This document shows positions 16,458 to 25,989 of a stretch of 64,000 nucleotides of DNA, piece by piece. The translations under genes were made by a program, and so were the position numbers. The first letter of the stretch is position 1, and each line of letters opens with the position of its first letter. This stretch comes from Cupriavidus necator A5-1 (GTDB lineage Bacteria; Pseudomonadota; Gammaproteobacteria; Burkholderiales; Burkholderiaceae), in NCBI RefSeq assembly GCF_000744095.1, contig NZ_JQLI01000001.1:3410001-3474000 (forward strand), in the 5' to 3' direction. Below the pieces are notes generated by a model, which did not search any database, was not told the origin of the DNA, and saw only the letters and a list, made by a program, of their open reading frames with translations.

Positions 16458-16585
16458 CAAACCAGCAAATGATGCTGAAGCTACCACGAGCTGTGTGGTA
16501 ACGATCTTTTCGATGAGGACCGTTTGTGGTTGCTACGGTAGGCCCTTGCCAGTGGCCCGTTTGCGCAGGGGTCTCATCAGCTCAA

Positions 16586-16650
16586 TAAGCAGCACTCTGC
16601 TTAATTTCCCTCGAAGACCACGAACACCAGCGCTCCGCGACTGGTGTTCG
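16586..16650 (+). other. Two hairpins in the poxB leader
   Basis: TAAGCAG-CACT-CTGCTTA (16586-16603) is a perfect 7-bp stem with a 4-nt loop. CGAACACCAG and CTGGTGTTCG (16621-16650) form a perfect 10-bp stem around a 10-nt loop. Both lie between the inferred promoter and the poxB start, so they would be in the mRNA leader; attenuation or RNA stability control is possible. Confidence 0.45.
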
Positions 16651-16772
16651 CCGCGACAGGTCTGCACCGTCCCATGACAGAGGGCGATGCGCTCACGCAG
16701 GTTGTGTCTGCTTTATCTCTTTGAGAAAGCGGCGGATCTGCAGCAATTGCTCAACTTGAATGGAGATGCGAC

Positions 16773-18494
16773 ATGGCAACGATAGCTGCCGACTACATGG
16801 TCGGTGCACTTGTAAAGGCGGGCGTAAAGCGTGTGTATGGCGTGGTCGGGGATTCACTGAACGGCTTCACCGATTCCCTGCGTCGCGATGGTTCGATTGA
16901 GTGGGTTCACATGCGGCACGAGGAAAGCGCGGCGTTCGCCGCTGGCGCCGAGGCGCATCTCACGGGGCAGCTCGCTGTCTGCTGCGGAAGCTGCGGACCC
17001 GGGAATCTGCACCTTATCAATGGTTTGTTTGACTGCCATCGGAACGGTGTTCCTGTTCTTGCTATCGCTGCGCATATTCCAAGTACGGAGATCGGCACCG
17101 ACTATTTTCAGGCTACCCATCCCGAGGTGCTGTTCAAGGAATGTAGTCACTATGTCGAACTCGTATCGAGTCCGGACCAATTGCCTCAGATTCTCGGCCG
17201 TGCCATGCGAGCCGCAATCGCGTGCAGAGGCGTCGCGGTGGTTGTCGTCCCGGGAAATGTAGCACTCAGTCCGCTCACAAAACCTGTGCCGAACTGGAGC
17301 GCGCCTTCGGCCCCTTCGATTCGACCATCGAACGCCGAAGTTGCCAAACTCGCAAATCTTTTGAACCGGTCGTCGCGAGTGACATTGCTCTGTGGGGCCG
17401 GTTGCAAGGATTCGCACGCGGATGTCATCGAACTCGCCCGCAAGCTGCAGGCCCCCATCGTGCACGCGCTGCGAGGCAAGGAGTACATCGAATACGACAA
17501 CCCGTTCGACGTGGGTATGACGGGACTTATCGGATTCTCTTCCGGTTATTCCGCGATGAAAAGCTGCGACATGCTGCTGATGCTGGGTACCGATTTCCCC
17601 TATCGTCAGTTCTACCCCGAAGGGGTCACCATCGCACAAGTCGATATCAGGGCGGAGGCGCTCGGCAACCGGTGTCCGCTGGACCTCGGGGTGCTGGGAA
17701 CAGTCAAGGATACGCTCGGCGAACTGCTTCCGCTGATTGCGGAGAAGACCGACCGCAGCTTCCTCGACCGCGCACTCGAAGACTATCGCAAGGCTCGGAG
17801 CCATCTGGACGCGCTGGCGGAGCCCGAAGCAGACGGAAACACCGTCCATCCGCAATACGTGACGCGGCTCGTCAGCGAGCTTGCGGATGACGACGCCATC
17901 TTCTCCTGCGATGTCGGCACGCCGGTCGCATGGGCTGCCAGATACCTGAAGATGAACGGCAAGCGGCGTCTGATTGGATCGTTCAATCACGGATCGATGG
18001 CCAACTCGCTGTTGCATTCCATTGGCGCTCAGGCCGCCTTCAGGGACCGACAAGTGATATCGATGTCCGGTGACGGCGGATTCACCATGATGATGGGTGA
18101 GTTCCTGACGCTTGTTCAGGCAGGATTGCCGGTCAAAGTCGTCGTGCTCAACAACGGAACACTAGGCTTCGTGGAAATGGAGATGAAGGCCAATGGGTTC
18201 CTGGATACCGGATGTGACCTGAAGAATCCGAACTTTGCCACGATGGCCAATGCAATGGGCATCAAAGGCGTGCGCGTCGAGCGTCCTGCAGACCTGGAAG
18301 GCGCCCTGCGCGAAGCCTTTGCACACCCCGGCCCCGCCCTGGTTGACGTCGTAAGCGCGCGCCAGGAACTCGTGATGCCGCCTACGACCACCGCCGACCA
18401 GGCGGCCAAGTTTGGCCTGTTCATGCTCCGTGCCGTGATGGACGGTCGGGGACAGCAGCTTATCGACCTCGCAAAGGTCAATCTGTTCCGGTAG
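16773..18494 (+). CDS. poxB: Pyruvate dehydrogenase (quinone), PoxB
   Basis: Peripheral membrane flavoenzyme that decarboxylates pyruvate to acetate and passes electrons to quinone. Length (573 aa) equals E. coli PoxB. Visible are the activating Glu50 in MRHEESAAF, the central FAD domain, the thiamine-diphosphate motif starting [12 protein letters not shown] and ending LNNGTLG, and the C-terminal amphipathic membrane segment [23 protein letters not shown] precedes the ATG. It lies under the shared CATGTAAT-type promoter element and is followed 51 bp later by an MFS carrier. In E. coli it is a stationary-phase and low-oxygen enzyme, which fits the stress character of the area. Confidence 0.92.
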   Translation: MATIAADYMVGALVKAGVKRVYGVVGDSLNGFTDSLRRDGSIEWVHMRHEESAAFAAGAEAHLTGQLAVCCGSCGPGNLHLINGLFDCHRNGVPVLAIAAHIPSTEIGTDYFQATHPEVLFKECSHYVELVSSPDQLPQILGRAMRAAIACRGVAVVVVPGNVALSPLTKPVPNWSAPSAPSIRPSNAEVAKLANLLNRSSRVTLLCGAGCKDSHADVIELARKLQAPIVHALRGKEYIEYDNPFDVGMTGLIGFSSGYSAMKSCDMLLMLGTDFPYRQFYPEGVTIAQVDIRAEALGNRCPLDLGVLGTVKDTLGELLPLIAEKTDRSFLDRALEDYRKARSHLDALAEPEADGNTVHPQYVTRLVSELADDDAIFSCDVGTPVAWAARYLKMNGKRRLIGSFNHGSMANSLLHSIGAQAAFRDRQVISMSGDGGFTMMMGEFLTLVQAGLPVKVVVLNNGTLGFVEMEMKANGFLDTGCDLKNPNFATMANAMGIKGVRVERPADLEGALREAFAHPGPALVDVVSARQELVMPPTTTADQAAKFGLFMLRAVMDGRGQQLIDLAKVNLFR

Positions 18495-18545
18495 TGCTGT
18501 TGCGCAAGTGCGTACGGGCCAATGTCGTCTAAAGGAGATCGAATC

Positions 18546-19823
18546 ATGTCCAGCAATGTCGCGGGCACTACTGCATACCAGGCATCAGACCGCGAGACCC
18601 TACACATGGGTTTTGTGATCGCATGGATCTTTTGCGTCGTGTTCTACTTCATGCAGTACGCGCTGCGTTCCGCGCCGGGCGTGATGATGCCCGAGCTGAG
18701 CGCGGCGTTCGCCCGCGATGTGGTGGGTGTGAGCGCGCTCGTCGGCCTGTACTACTACAGCTATTCAGTGTTCTCGATCGTCGTCGGCGCGGCGCTCGAC
18801 CGGCTCGGCGGCAAGGCTGTCATTCCGGCCGGCATCGTTCTCGTTGCCGTCGGGGCGGCACTGTTCGGCCTGGGCACCGTGGTGACCGCGGAGATCGGCC
18901 GCCTGCTGCAAGGCGCGGGCTCGGCGTGCGCATTCATCGGGGCCGTGTATCTCGCCACGCATGGTTTTCCCTCACGCTTTCTCGCGACAGCGGTCGGGTT
19001 CACGCAATGCTTCGGCATGCTGGGCGGGTTCGCGGGCCAGTTCGCCGTCGGCCGGCTGATTCACGGTCTCATCACGTGGCAGCAGTTCTGGTGGCTGTCT
19101 GGCCTCGCAATCTTTGTGATTGCCGTACTGGTGTTCATTGCGACGCCAGCGGGCCATGACGACAGCCCCGCAAGCCAGGGCTCGTGGCTGACGATGTTCG
19201 CGCCGTACAACGAGGTGCTGTCCAACCCGCAGTCGTATCTTTGCGGTTTCTGCGCTGGCCTGCTGTTCTTGCCGACCACGATCGGCGACATGATCTGGGG
19301 TATAGCGTTCCTGCACAACGGTCTCCACGTCAGCTATGCCGAGGCCGTCAACCGCGCGAGCATGGTGCCGCTCGGCTGGGTGATCGGCTGCCCGCTGCTC
19401 GGGTATATTTCCGACCATCTGGGCCGGCGCAAGCCCGTGCTGATCGCCGGCGCGCTGCTGATGCTTGTGTCGGGTGCCGGCATTTTCTATCTGCCGCCCG
19501 GTGTGGTGCCGCCTTACGTGCTCGGCCTGCTGCTTGGCATCGGCTCGGGCGCGGCCATGTTGCCCTACACGGTAATCAAGGAAGTCAATTCGGACGACGT
19601 GAAAGGCAGCGCGACCGGAGCGATCAACTTCCTCGTGTTCACATTCAGCGCTTTGCTCACGCCCGCATACGGCAAGTTGCTCGCCCACATCGCAAATGGC
19701 GGCGCAATGAACCTTGAGGTGTTCCGCGCAGCAAGCATGTGGCTACTCGGCGGTATCGTGCTTGCAATCGTCCTGTCGCTGTTCCTGCGTGAAACCGGAC
19801 CGCGAGCGCGCGCGGCGGCGTGA
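18546..19823 (+). CDS. MFS transporter
   Basis: Major facilitator of 425 aa with twelve predicted helices, the family loop motif GAALDRLGGK after helix 2 and a second copy GYISDHLGRRKP after helix 8. The start follows AAAGGAG at good spacing. It comes 51 bp after poxB and is probably cotranscribed; a monocarboxylate substrate would suit PoxB but nothing in the sequence proves this. It converges on the RidA-like gene. Confidence 0.87.
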   Translation: MSSNVAGTTAYQASDRETLHMGFVIAWIFCVVFYFMQYALRSAPGVMMPELSAAFARDVVGVSALVGLYYYSYSVFSIVVGAALDRLGGKAVIPAGIVLVAVGAALFGLGTVVTAEIGRLLQGAGSACAFIGAVYLATHGFPSRFLATAVGFTQCFGMLGGFAGQFAVGRLIHGLITWQQFWWLSGLAIFVIAVLVFIATPAGHDDSPASQGSWLTMFAPYNEVLSNPQSYLCGFCAGLLFLPTTIGDMIWGIAFLHNGLHVSYAEAVNRASMVPLGWVIGCPLLGYISDHLGRRKPVLIAGALLMLVSGAGIFYLPPGVVPPYVLGLLLGIGSGAAMLPYTVIKEVNSDDVKGSATGAINFLVFTFSALLTPAYGKLLAHIANGGAMNLEVFRAASMWLLGGIVLAIVLSLFLRETGPRARAAA

Positions 19824-19860
19824 GGCTGAACTCCCATACTGCACACGATATGAGCCTCCC

Positions 19861-19894
19861 CACCACCATCGCCGAATCCGACCCGGCGGTGGTG
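19861..19894. terminator. Hairpin between converging MFS and RidA-like genes
   Basis: CACCAC and CGCCG pair with CGGCG and GTGGTG, leaving a 3-nt bulge and a 9-nt loop. It lies in the convergent gap, a usual place for a shared terminator, but lacks a clean T-run. Confidence 0.4.
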
Positions 19895-19947
19895 CTCTTC
19901 GCTTGCTTAGGAGCAACGACCCAATTCCCCCGGTTCCTCCCAAGCCG

Positions 19948-20478
19948 TCATGCCCATGGGCTACCGCTCCCAGCTTCGCCGAGCCTCGGGTCTTCCTGGC
20001 TCGGCAGGACCTCTGCGATCAATTCGATTTCCACACATGCACCCAGCGGCAACTGGGCCACGCCAAATGCGCTTCGTGCATGCCGTCCCGCCTCACCAAA
20101 GACTTCCAGCAACAGGTCCGATGCGCCGTTGGTCACGACATGTTGCTCAGTGAAAGTGGGCGAAGAGCTCACCAGGCTCATTACCTTGACGATTCGCGCT
20201 ACCTTGCCGAGATCGCCCAGGAAGCCGTGCAGCGTGGCAACGAGATCGATGGCAGCAGCCCGTGCTGCGGCCTTGCCCTCGTCCGTGCTGACGTCGTCCC
20301 CAAGCTTTCCCGTCCATGCCGCCCCGTTCTTGCGCGCAATATGTCCGGAGACAAAGACCAGGTTGCCGCTCCGCGCGGCCATCTCGAATGAGGCGCCCGC
20401 AACGCTGAGGGGCTCGAGCTCGATCCCGAGCGCCGCAAGTTTTTCGTAGGCTGTTTGATTGCTGGCAAGCATTTTCAT
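19948..20478 (-). CDS. RidA/YjgF-family imine deaminase
   Basis: Rid-family protein (176 aa, longer than the usual 130). The SGHIARKNG and ARSAFGVAQLP segments match the family; the Arg in ARSAF corresponds to the Arg that binds the imine carboxylate in RidA, and VEIELIAEV is the last strand. Such enzymes hydrolyse reactive imines made by PLP enzymes or amino-acid oxidases to keto acids. It is the last gene of the operon that contains a D-amino-acid dehydrogenase, whose product would be an imino acid such as iminoarginine. Confidence 0.85.
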   Translation of the reverse strand: MKMLASNQTAYEKLAALGIELEPLSVAGASFEMAARSGNLVFVSGHIARKNGAAWTGKLGDDVSTDEGKAAARAAAIDLVATLHGFLGDLGKVARIVKVMSLVSSSPTFTEQHVVTNGASDLLLEVFGEAGRHARSAFGVAQLPLGACVEIELIAEVLPSQEDPRLGEAGSGSPWA

Positions 20479-20535
20479 CTGGTCTCTCTATCCAAAATCA
20501 CATCAGGCCAGCGCCCGCCATCGGACGCTGGTCAT

Positions 20536-21201
20536 TCACTTGTACCCTTCGAGTTCCGGCACCGGATCATCCCGCAAGCCCTTGAGATGCTTGTAGACCG
20601 TGGCCCGGCCCATACCAAGAAGGTTTGCCACATAATTCGCTGCGCTCTTCCCGTTGAAGGCACCCTCAAGGTAAAGCGCTTCGACCAGCTCGCGCTTGTG
20701 GTCCCGGCTCAGCGAATTAAGCGCGAGCTGGCGTTCCTGCAGCCAACGGTGCAGGAACACGTTGATGCGCTCCTGCCAGTCGTCCTTGAAGAGGTCCAGG
20801 GGACGAGACGCGACACCGACGCCGCGCACGAAGAGTTCGAGCGCACTCCCGATCTCCTCGAACACCGCAATGTTGAAGTTGACGCACATTACCCCCGCCG
20901 GCTTGCCCTCATCGTCGTCCACCGCGACGCTGATCGACCGCATCCGGCGGCCGTCCCAGTTGATCTTCTCGTACGGGCCATAAAGCTTCTTGGCGGCGTT
21001 GATGTCCAGTTCGTCGATGGCCGAATCGTCCCCGACCTCCCGTCTCGACAGATTGTTGGAGATGTGCACGACTTTCTTCTTCGCGGTGTCGTGAATGACA
21101 ACCTCCGCGTATGGGAAGAAGAGCGTCGATATGCCGTCGGCGATCGGCGCATAGCGCTTGATTAGCATGGCTGTACTGTCCGGGCGTCTCTTCCTGTTCA
21201 T
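20536..21201 (-). CDS. YheO/DauR-type PAS-HTH regulator
   Basis: Regulator of 221 aa with an N-terminal YheO-like PAS domain (about 10-125; YAEVVIHDTAKKKVVHISNN, MCVNFNIAVFE) and a C-terminal helix-turn-helix (about 160-215; GKSAANYVANLLGMGRATVY). The family includes DauR, which controls D-arginine catabolism in Pseudomonas. Its place between the transporter ATPase and the RidA-like gene, in an operon with a D-amino-acid dehydrogenase, fits that role. Confidence 0.85.
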   Translation of the reverse strand: MNRKRRPDSTAMLIKRYAPIADGISTLFFPYAEVVIHDTAKKKVVHISNNLSRREVGDDSAIDELDINAAKKLYGPYEKINWDGRRMRSISVAVDDDEGKPAGVMCVNFNIAVFEEIGSALELFVRGVGVASRPLDLFKDDWQERINVFLHRWLQERQLALNSLSRDHKRELVEALYLEGAFNGKSAANYVANLLGMGRATVYKHLKGLRDDPVPELEGYK

Positions 21202-21305
21202 CGTCGTTCCTCACAAATGCGATATAGCTCACATGGCTCTCGGCCTGCAAGATACATCAATTGAAGATGGCCGACGACTTTGGCACGGTGCGGCAGGAAC
21301 CGCCT

Positions 21306-22139
21306 CTATTTGAGGTTGCTCGACAGAAACTGACGCAATCTCTCTGATTGCGGGTTCGCGAACAGCATCTCACCTGCACCGGATTCCTCGACCTTGCCCT
21401 TGTGCAGGAACATGACCTGGGAAGATACCGAGCGCGCGAAGCCCATTTCGTGGGTCACCACAACCATCGTGCGGCCTTCCGCAGCCAACTGCTGCATGAC
21501 TTTCAGGACTTCCCCGACGAGTTCCGGATCGAGCGCCGAAGTCGGCTCGTCGAACAGCAGCACGTCCGGGCGCATGGCAAGGGCCCGCGCAATCGCAACC
21601 CGCTGCTGCTGACCGCCTGACAGGTGGGCTGGATACGCGCCCATCGTGCGGGCGGTCAGGCCCACTTTGTCGAGACAGTGCACCGCCCACTCCTGTGCTT
21701 CCTTCTTCCCGACACCGAGCACATGCTGCGGAGCTTCCATGACGTTCTGCAGTACCGTCATGTGCGACCACAGGTTGAAATGCTGGAACACCATTGCCAG
21801 CTTTGTACGGATTCGCCGAAGCTGCCTGGCATCGGTGACGCGCAGCCGCCCATCCTTGCCATTTTGCATATGGATCGGCTCGCCGCCGACGGTGATCTGC
21901 CCCGCATCCGGCTGCTCGAGAAAGTTCATGCAGCGCAGGAACGTGCTTTTTCCGGAACCGCTCGACCCAATGATGGAAATCACATCCCCCGGAGCCGCCG
22001 TCAGTGAAACGCCGGATAACACCTCATGACTGCCATAGCTTTTGTGGATATCGCTGGCTACCAGCGCGGGCTTGGTCACACTACGCGGTGAAACTTCCGC
22101 ATCCGACTTAACTGCCTTCATCGCAACTGTGGACATCAT
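21306..22139 (-). CDS. Basic amino-acid ABC transporter, ATPase (HisP/AotP-like)
   Basis: ATP-binding subunit (277 aa) of a polar amino-acid importer. Walker A is IGSSGSGKST, the signature is LSGGQQQRVAIARALAM, Walker B is VLLFDEPTSALDPE and the switch His is in VVTHEMGFAR. The ATG used overlaps the permease stop (ATGA). The N-terminal 30 residues ahead of the ABC fold are longer than usual; an ATG one codon further in is equally likely. Confidence 0.92.
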   Translation of the reverse strand: MMSTVAMKAVKSDAEVSPRSVTKPALVASDIHKSYGSHEVLSGVSLTAAPGDVISIIGSSGSGKSTFLRCMNFLEQPDAGQITVGGEPIHMQNGKDGRLRVTDARQLRRIRTKLAMVFQHFNLWSHMTVLQNVMEAPQHVLGVGKKEAQEWAVHCLDKVGLTARTMGAYPAHLSGGQQQRVAIARALAMRPDVLLFDEPTSALDPELVGEVLKVMQQLAAEGRTMVVVTHEMGFARSVSSQVMFLHKGKVEESGAGEMLFANPQSERLRQFLSSNLK

Positions 22140-22849
22140 TTCTTCTCCGTCGGCCGCAGGAATGCGAGCCATTTGTGCTCCGCCTTCCGGAACAAGTGAA
22201 CGATCGCGAGGGATACACCCAGGTACAACATGGCCGCCAGGCCGAACGCCTCAAAGGAGCGATAGGTCGCAGCATTGGCGTCGCGTGCCACCTTGAGCAG
22301 GTCCGGCACCGTCGCCACAAAGGCGACAGTCGTGGCGTGCAGCATGAGAATGACCTCGTTCCCATAGTTGGGCAGTGAGCGGCGCAATGCCGATGGCAGG
22401 ATGACGCGCAGGTACAGCTTCAGGCGCGACATGCCATAGGCCCGCGCGGCCTCCACCTCCCCGTACGGCGTGCTGGCGATGGCGCCTGCAAAGATCTCGG
22501 TGGTATAGGCACACGTATTCAGGGCAAACGCGAGGATCGTGCAATGGAAGCCATTGCGAAAGAAATGGTTCAACACATCCACTTCCCTGACCACGGCAAG
22601 CCCGTACACGCCGGAGTAGATCAGCAGCAACTGCACATACAGCGGAGTACCCCGGAACAGGTAGGTGTAGATTCGCACCGGAACCGACAGCCAGCGGTCC
22701 GACGAAGCCCGCGCGACAGCAAGCGGAACCGCTGCCACAAACCCCAGCGCCAGCGAGAGGACCAGCAGCCAGAGGGTCATGGCCAGGCCCGTCATCTTCG
22801 CGCCGTCGGAATAGAGATAGGCCTTCCAGTATTCGTTTAGCAGGTCCAT
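22136..22849 (-). CDS. Amino-acid ABC transporter permease (HisM/AotM-like)
   Basis: Inner-membrane permease of 237 aa with about five helices and the cytoplasmic EAA loop EVEAARAYGMSRLKLYLRVI that contacts the ATPase. RIYTYLFRGTPLYVQLLLIY is typical of histidine/arginine systems. It overlaps both neighbours by a few bases, so translation is coupled. Confidence 0.92.
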   Translation of the reverse strand: MDLLNEYWKAYLYSDGAKMTGLAMTLWLLVLSLALGFVAAVPLAVARASSDRWLSVPVRIYTYLFRGTPLYVQLLLIYSGVYGLAVVREVDVLNHFFRNGFHCTILAFALNTCAYTTEIFAGAIASTPYGEVEAARAYGMSRLKLYLRVILPSALRRSLPNYGNEVILMLHATTVAFVATVPDLLKVARDANAATYRSFEAFGLAAMLYLGVSLAIVHLFRKAEHKWLAFLRPTEKK

Positions 22850-23535
22850 CAGAGCTTTGCCTCCCTGACGCCGAGCGAGTAGCGCTTGCCCAGCCAGATC
22901 AGTACAAGGTTGGAAACCGAGGTCAGCGCCAGGTAGATCACGGCCGCCGCCAGGATGAAATTGAACATGCTGAACGTGCTCTTGCCGGCATCCAGCGCAA
23001 CCTTCACCAGATCCGTCAGGCCGATCAGCGATACCAGGGCCGTCGCCTTCACCAGCACCTGCCAGTTGTTGGCGATACCGGGCAGTGCGAAGCGCATCAT
23101 CTGCGGAAACAGAATCCGCCTAAAGGTCTGGAAGCCCGACATCCCTACCGATACACCGGCCTCAAGCTGACCAGCGGGAACCGAGAGAAAGGCGCCGCGG
23201 AAGGTCTCGGTGAAGTACGCCCCGTAGATAAAGCCGATGGTCAGCACACCCGCGACGAAGGGATCGATGTCGATCTGGCCCATGCCGGCGTAGTCGGTCA
23301 GCCGGTTCAGCCACATCTGGATGCTGTAGTACAGCAGCAGCATCATGACCAGGTCGGGCACACCGCGTATCAGCGTGGTGTAGAACGAGGCAATCCTGTT
23401 CAGGCTCCGGTGCCTCGCCACCTTGGCGCTCGCGCCGAGCAGGCCGAGCGCGGTTGCCAGCAAGAGGGAAAGCAGTGCCAGCTTGACGGTCTGCCAGGTA
23501 CCGTCCGCTATTACTGCGCCATATCCGTGAAGCAT
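22849..23535 (-). CDS. Amino-acid ABC transporter permease (HisQ/AotQ-like)
   Basis: Second permease, 228 aa, the same length as E. coli HisQ. The start MLHGYGAVIADG follows GGAG at good spacing and matches the HisQ N-terminus; two upstream in-frame starts are less likely. The EAA loop is LEAGVSVGMSGFQTFRRILF. It overlaps the HisM-like gene by ATGA. Confidence 0.9.
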   Translation of the reverse strand: MLHGYGAVIADGTWQTVKLALLSLLLATALGLLGASAKVARHRSLNRIASFYTTLIRGVPDLVMMLLLYYSIQMWLNRLTDYAGMGQIDIDPFVAGVLTIGFIYGAYFTETFRGAFLSVPAGQLEAGVSVGMSGFQTFRRILFPQMMRFALPGIANNWQVLVKATALVSLIGLTDLVKVALDAGKSTFSMFNFILAAAVIYLALTSVSNLVLIWLGKRYSLGVREAKL

Positions 23536-23594
23536 TGCAGTCTCCATTGTCGATGTCTGCCCTGGTGCGTCGCGCACTCAGCGTTTGCCCGACT

Positions 23595-24839
23595 TCATCC
23601 GAAGCGCCTGGGGCTATATGGGGTGGGATCCGTGAAGGGTCGGGCACCGGTCATCATCTCCGCCAGCAGCCGGCCCGTGACTGGCCCCAGCGTCAGTCCG
23701 TGATGGTTGTGGCCAAACGCGAACCAGAGGCTCGCGTGTCGCGGCGCGGGGCCGATCACCGGCCGCATGTCCGGCGTGCACGGGCGATGCCCCATCCATG
23801 GCTGCGCTTCGAGCCTCCGGCCTAGGCCGAAGATTGGCTTCGCATGCCGCTCCGCCCTGTCGAGTTGGATCGTGTTGGGCGGACGGGACTCGGACGTCAG
23901 TTCCACACCGGTGGTCAGGCGTAGCCCTTGCTGCATTGGCGCCACGACGTATCCGACTTCACTATCGGCAATCGGGAAGCGTTGCGGTACGTCGGATTCC
24001 GGCTGGTAATGCATGTGGTAGCCGCGCTTGCCCAACAGCGGAATGCGATAGCCGAGGGGTGAAATTAGCTGGCCGGACCACGGGCCTTGCGCGATCACAA
24101 CTTCCCGGGCTCGCACTTCCTCGCCGTCGAAGCGCACCCGCCAGCCACCGGCATCCTGGTTGAGCCCCGACACTGTCCCGAGCACAACGCGCCCGCCCAT
24201 GGTTTCGAGCAATCGCGCGTAGCCCTTGGTCAGCAAACCCGGGTTGGTGACGCTCTTGGGATCGATCCAGTGAATTGCGCCGATGAAACCAGGCCTGAGG
24301 CCCGGCTCGGTCTTCTGAAGCCCCGCCTGGTCCAGCGGCGACATGATCAGGCCGTGGCATTCAGCCAGCGGCAGGCAATCCGCCACGCGACGCACCAGTG
24401 CCTGCTCGGTGCGATAGGCCTCGATCCATCCACCGGGCTTCACCAGCGAATCGAGCCTGCCGAGCGCAATCAGCTTGTCATGCTCGACAACACTGTTGGC
24501 GATCAACGGCAGCATGTCGGCGCTGGCGCGCGCCAGCCTTGCCGGCCCTGATTCGCGCCAGTATCTGGCCAGCCACCGCGCGAATGACGGCAGCGAGCGC
24601 GCGTCGTAGCGCATGGCCGTCTGCCGGTTGCCGGCATATCGCAACAGGGTAGCCAGCTCGCGCGGAAATCCGTACGGCACCACCGATGCCCGTTCAATCA
24701 GACCCGCGTTTCCGAAGCTGGTCTCTTCGCCGGGGGCGCGGCGGTCGATCACGATGACGCTGCGCCCTCGCTGCGCGAGATGAATCCCGACACTTACGCC
24801 GACAATGCCAGCCCCTACCACTACAACATCCGCATTCAC
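23595..24839 (-). CDS. FAD-dependent D-amino-acid dehydrogenase, DadA/DauA-like
   Basis: Flavoprotein of 414 aa in the DadA/glycine-oxidase family: N-terminal FAD-binding VVVVGAGIVGVSVGIHLA, the DadA-typical SFGNAGLIERASVVPYGFP, and a C-terminal GHRPCTPDMRPVIGPAP and GHNHHGLTLGPVTGRL. The family oxidises D-amino acids to imino acids, passing electrons to the membrane. I chose a GTG start with GAGGT ahead of it. The gene sits inside the ABC operon, between the binding protein and the permeases, so its substrate is very likely what the transporter brings in, probably a D-form basic amino acid. Confidence 0.87.
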   Translation of the reverse strand: MNADVVVVGAGIVGVSVGIHLAQRGRSVIVIDRRAPGEETSFGNAGLIERASVVPYGFPRELATLLRYAGNRQTAMRYDARSLPSFARWLARYWRESGPARLARASADMLPLIANSVVEHDKLIALGRLDSLVKPGGWIEAYRTEQALVRRVADCLPLAECHGLIMSPLDQAGLQKTEPGLRPGFIGAIHWIDPKSVTNPGLLTKGYARLLETMGGRVVLGTVSGLNQDAGGWRVRFDGEEVRAREVVIAQGPWSGQLISPLGYRIPLLGKRGYHMHYQPESDVPQRFPIADSEVGYVVAPMQQGLRLTTGVELTSESRPPNTIQLDRAERHAKPIFGLGRRLEAQPWMGHRPCTPDMRPVIGPAPRHASLWFAFGHNHHGLTLGPVTGRLLAEMMTGARPFTDPTPYSPRRFG

Positions 24840-24933
24840 ACCGTTACCTCGCCAATTCGACTTTTGTCTGTTTGCCGGTTCCACGCACGTATGGCGATGG
24901 CCGCGCGCTGGCGCCGCCATCGCCGGCGCTTCG

Positions 24934-25722
24934 TCAATCCCGGGCAATGATGTCGCGCTTGAAATACCTCTGCGAAAGCGCCGTCAGGGTGCCGTCCTGC
25001 TTCAGTGCCGCGATGGCAGCCACCAGCTTCTCGCGCAACGCGTCGTCGCCCTTGCGGATGCCAAGGCCAGTGCCCACGCCCAGCGTGGCCGGGTCGACCA
25101 GCGCAGGGCCGGCGAAGTCAAAGTCACGGCCTTCCGGCTTGCTCAGCAAGCCGTCCAGCGCGGTCTGCGATTCCTGGACAGCGCCGTCGATACGCCCGGC
25201 GATCAGGTCGGCAAAGACTTGCGCCTGGTCCTGATAGGAGACGATCTCAACCCCGGACTTCGCCCAGTGCTTCTGCAGGTAGGTCTCCTGCGTCGTACCT
25301 CGCATGACGCCGACCGTCTTCCCCTTCATGCCGGCAGGCGTGGGCTGGAGCTTTGCTGTATTCCGGGCGACGAGCTGGATCGGCACGATGTAGATCGGCG
25401 GTGTGAAGTCGATGATCTGCTTGCGTTTCTCGGTGATGTTCATGGCCGAGTTGACCACGTCGAACTTTCTCGCCTGCAGGGCAGGGATCAGCCCGTCGAA
25501 GTCGTTCTCCACCCATACGCATCTGACGTTGAGTTTCTTGCAGATGGCATTGCCGACATCGATGTCGAAGCCCTGCAGATCACCCGATGGCGACTTGCTT
25601 TCGAACGGCGGGTAGGTGGGGTTCAGCCCCATGCGCAACACTTGCGACGACTGGGCACTGGCCGACGCCGCGAATCCGATGGCTGCCAGCAGGCCGACCA
25701 CGAGCTTGATTTTCCACTTCAT
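24934..25722 (-). CDS. Basic amino-acid-binding protein (HisJ/ArgT/AotJ-like)
   Basis: Periplasmic binding protein of 262 aa. The signal peptide is cleaved after ASASA-QSS. Family signatures are LRMGLNPTYPPFESKSPSG, LQGFDIDVGNAICKKLN and a FDGLIPALQARKFDVV segment. AAGGAA lies eight bases before the ATG. First gene of the operon, divergent from the ArgR-like regulator. Confidence 0.92.
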   Translation of the reverse strand: MKWKIKLVVGLLAAIGFAASASAQSSQVLRMGLNPTYPPFESKSPSGDLQGFDIDVGNAICKKLNVRCVWVENDFDGLIPALQARKFDVVNSAMNITEKRKQIIDFTPPIYIVPIQLVARNTAKLQPTPAGMKGKTVGVMRGTTQETYLQKHWAKSGVEIVSYQDQAQVFADLIAGRIDGAVQESQTALDGLLSKPEGRDFDFAGPALVDPATLGVGTGLGIRKGDDALREKLVAAIAALKQDGTLTALSQRYFKRDIIARD

Positions 25723-25925
25723 CGTTATTCCTTTTGAAGTCTTGCTGTCAGACCCCCGGGGGTGCTGGCTTCGGACTTGCGATCCCTGACGAATGTCGAT
25801 GCCCGCGGCGCATGGAGCATCGGACAAGGCCCGGCGGCAATGCAGCGCCGCACGGAATGAAAGCGCGCTGCCCCTGACAGTCGAACCAGCTTGCCGGGAC
25901 AGGCAACCTACGCACCGCGGAGCGA

Positions 25926-25954
25926 AATATAGACATAAAATCTATAATGGACAA
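25926..25954 (-). promoter_or_regulatory. Promoter and inverted repeat before the arginine transporter operon
   Basis: On the minus strand TTGTCC (25954-25949) and TATATT (25931-25926) are separated by exactly 17 bp. TATAGA (25928-25933) and TCTATA (25941-25946) form an inverted repeat across the -10 box and spacer, a position where a bound protein would repress. Confidence 0.5.
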
Positions 25955-25989
25955 TCGGGTATACGCTGACACATACGCTGGCAATCGGG
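25952..25989. repeat. Nested direct repeats, candidate ArgR-like operator
   Basis: ATACGCTGAC (25961-25970) recurs as ATACGCTGGC (25973-25982), a 12-bp period. They are flanked by two copies of CAATCGGG (25952-25959 and 25982-25989). Tandem half-sites just upstream of the -35 box are typical of AraC-family binding. Confidence 0.4.

Larger units (their letters stand above)
16180..16772. other. Intergenic region with poxB promoter and structured leader
   Basis: No gene is supported in 593 bp. The left part (16180-16410) shows nothing clear. The right part has the CATGTAAT element, a TATCAT hexamer and about 310 nt of probable leader with two strong hairpins. A 60-codon frame inside it has no ribosome site or domain. 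Confidence 0.5.

Noticed and set aside
16495..16677. 60-codon frame in the poxB leader as a leader peptide
   Set aside because: No ribosome site, no run of a regulatory codon, and it includes both strong hairpins; structured RNA is the simpler reading.
23536..23577. Longer HisQ-like protein starting at an upstream codon
   Set aside because: The shorter start has GGAG at correct spacing and reproduces the HisQ N-terminus and length.
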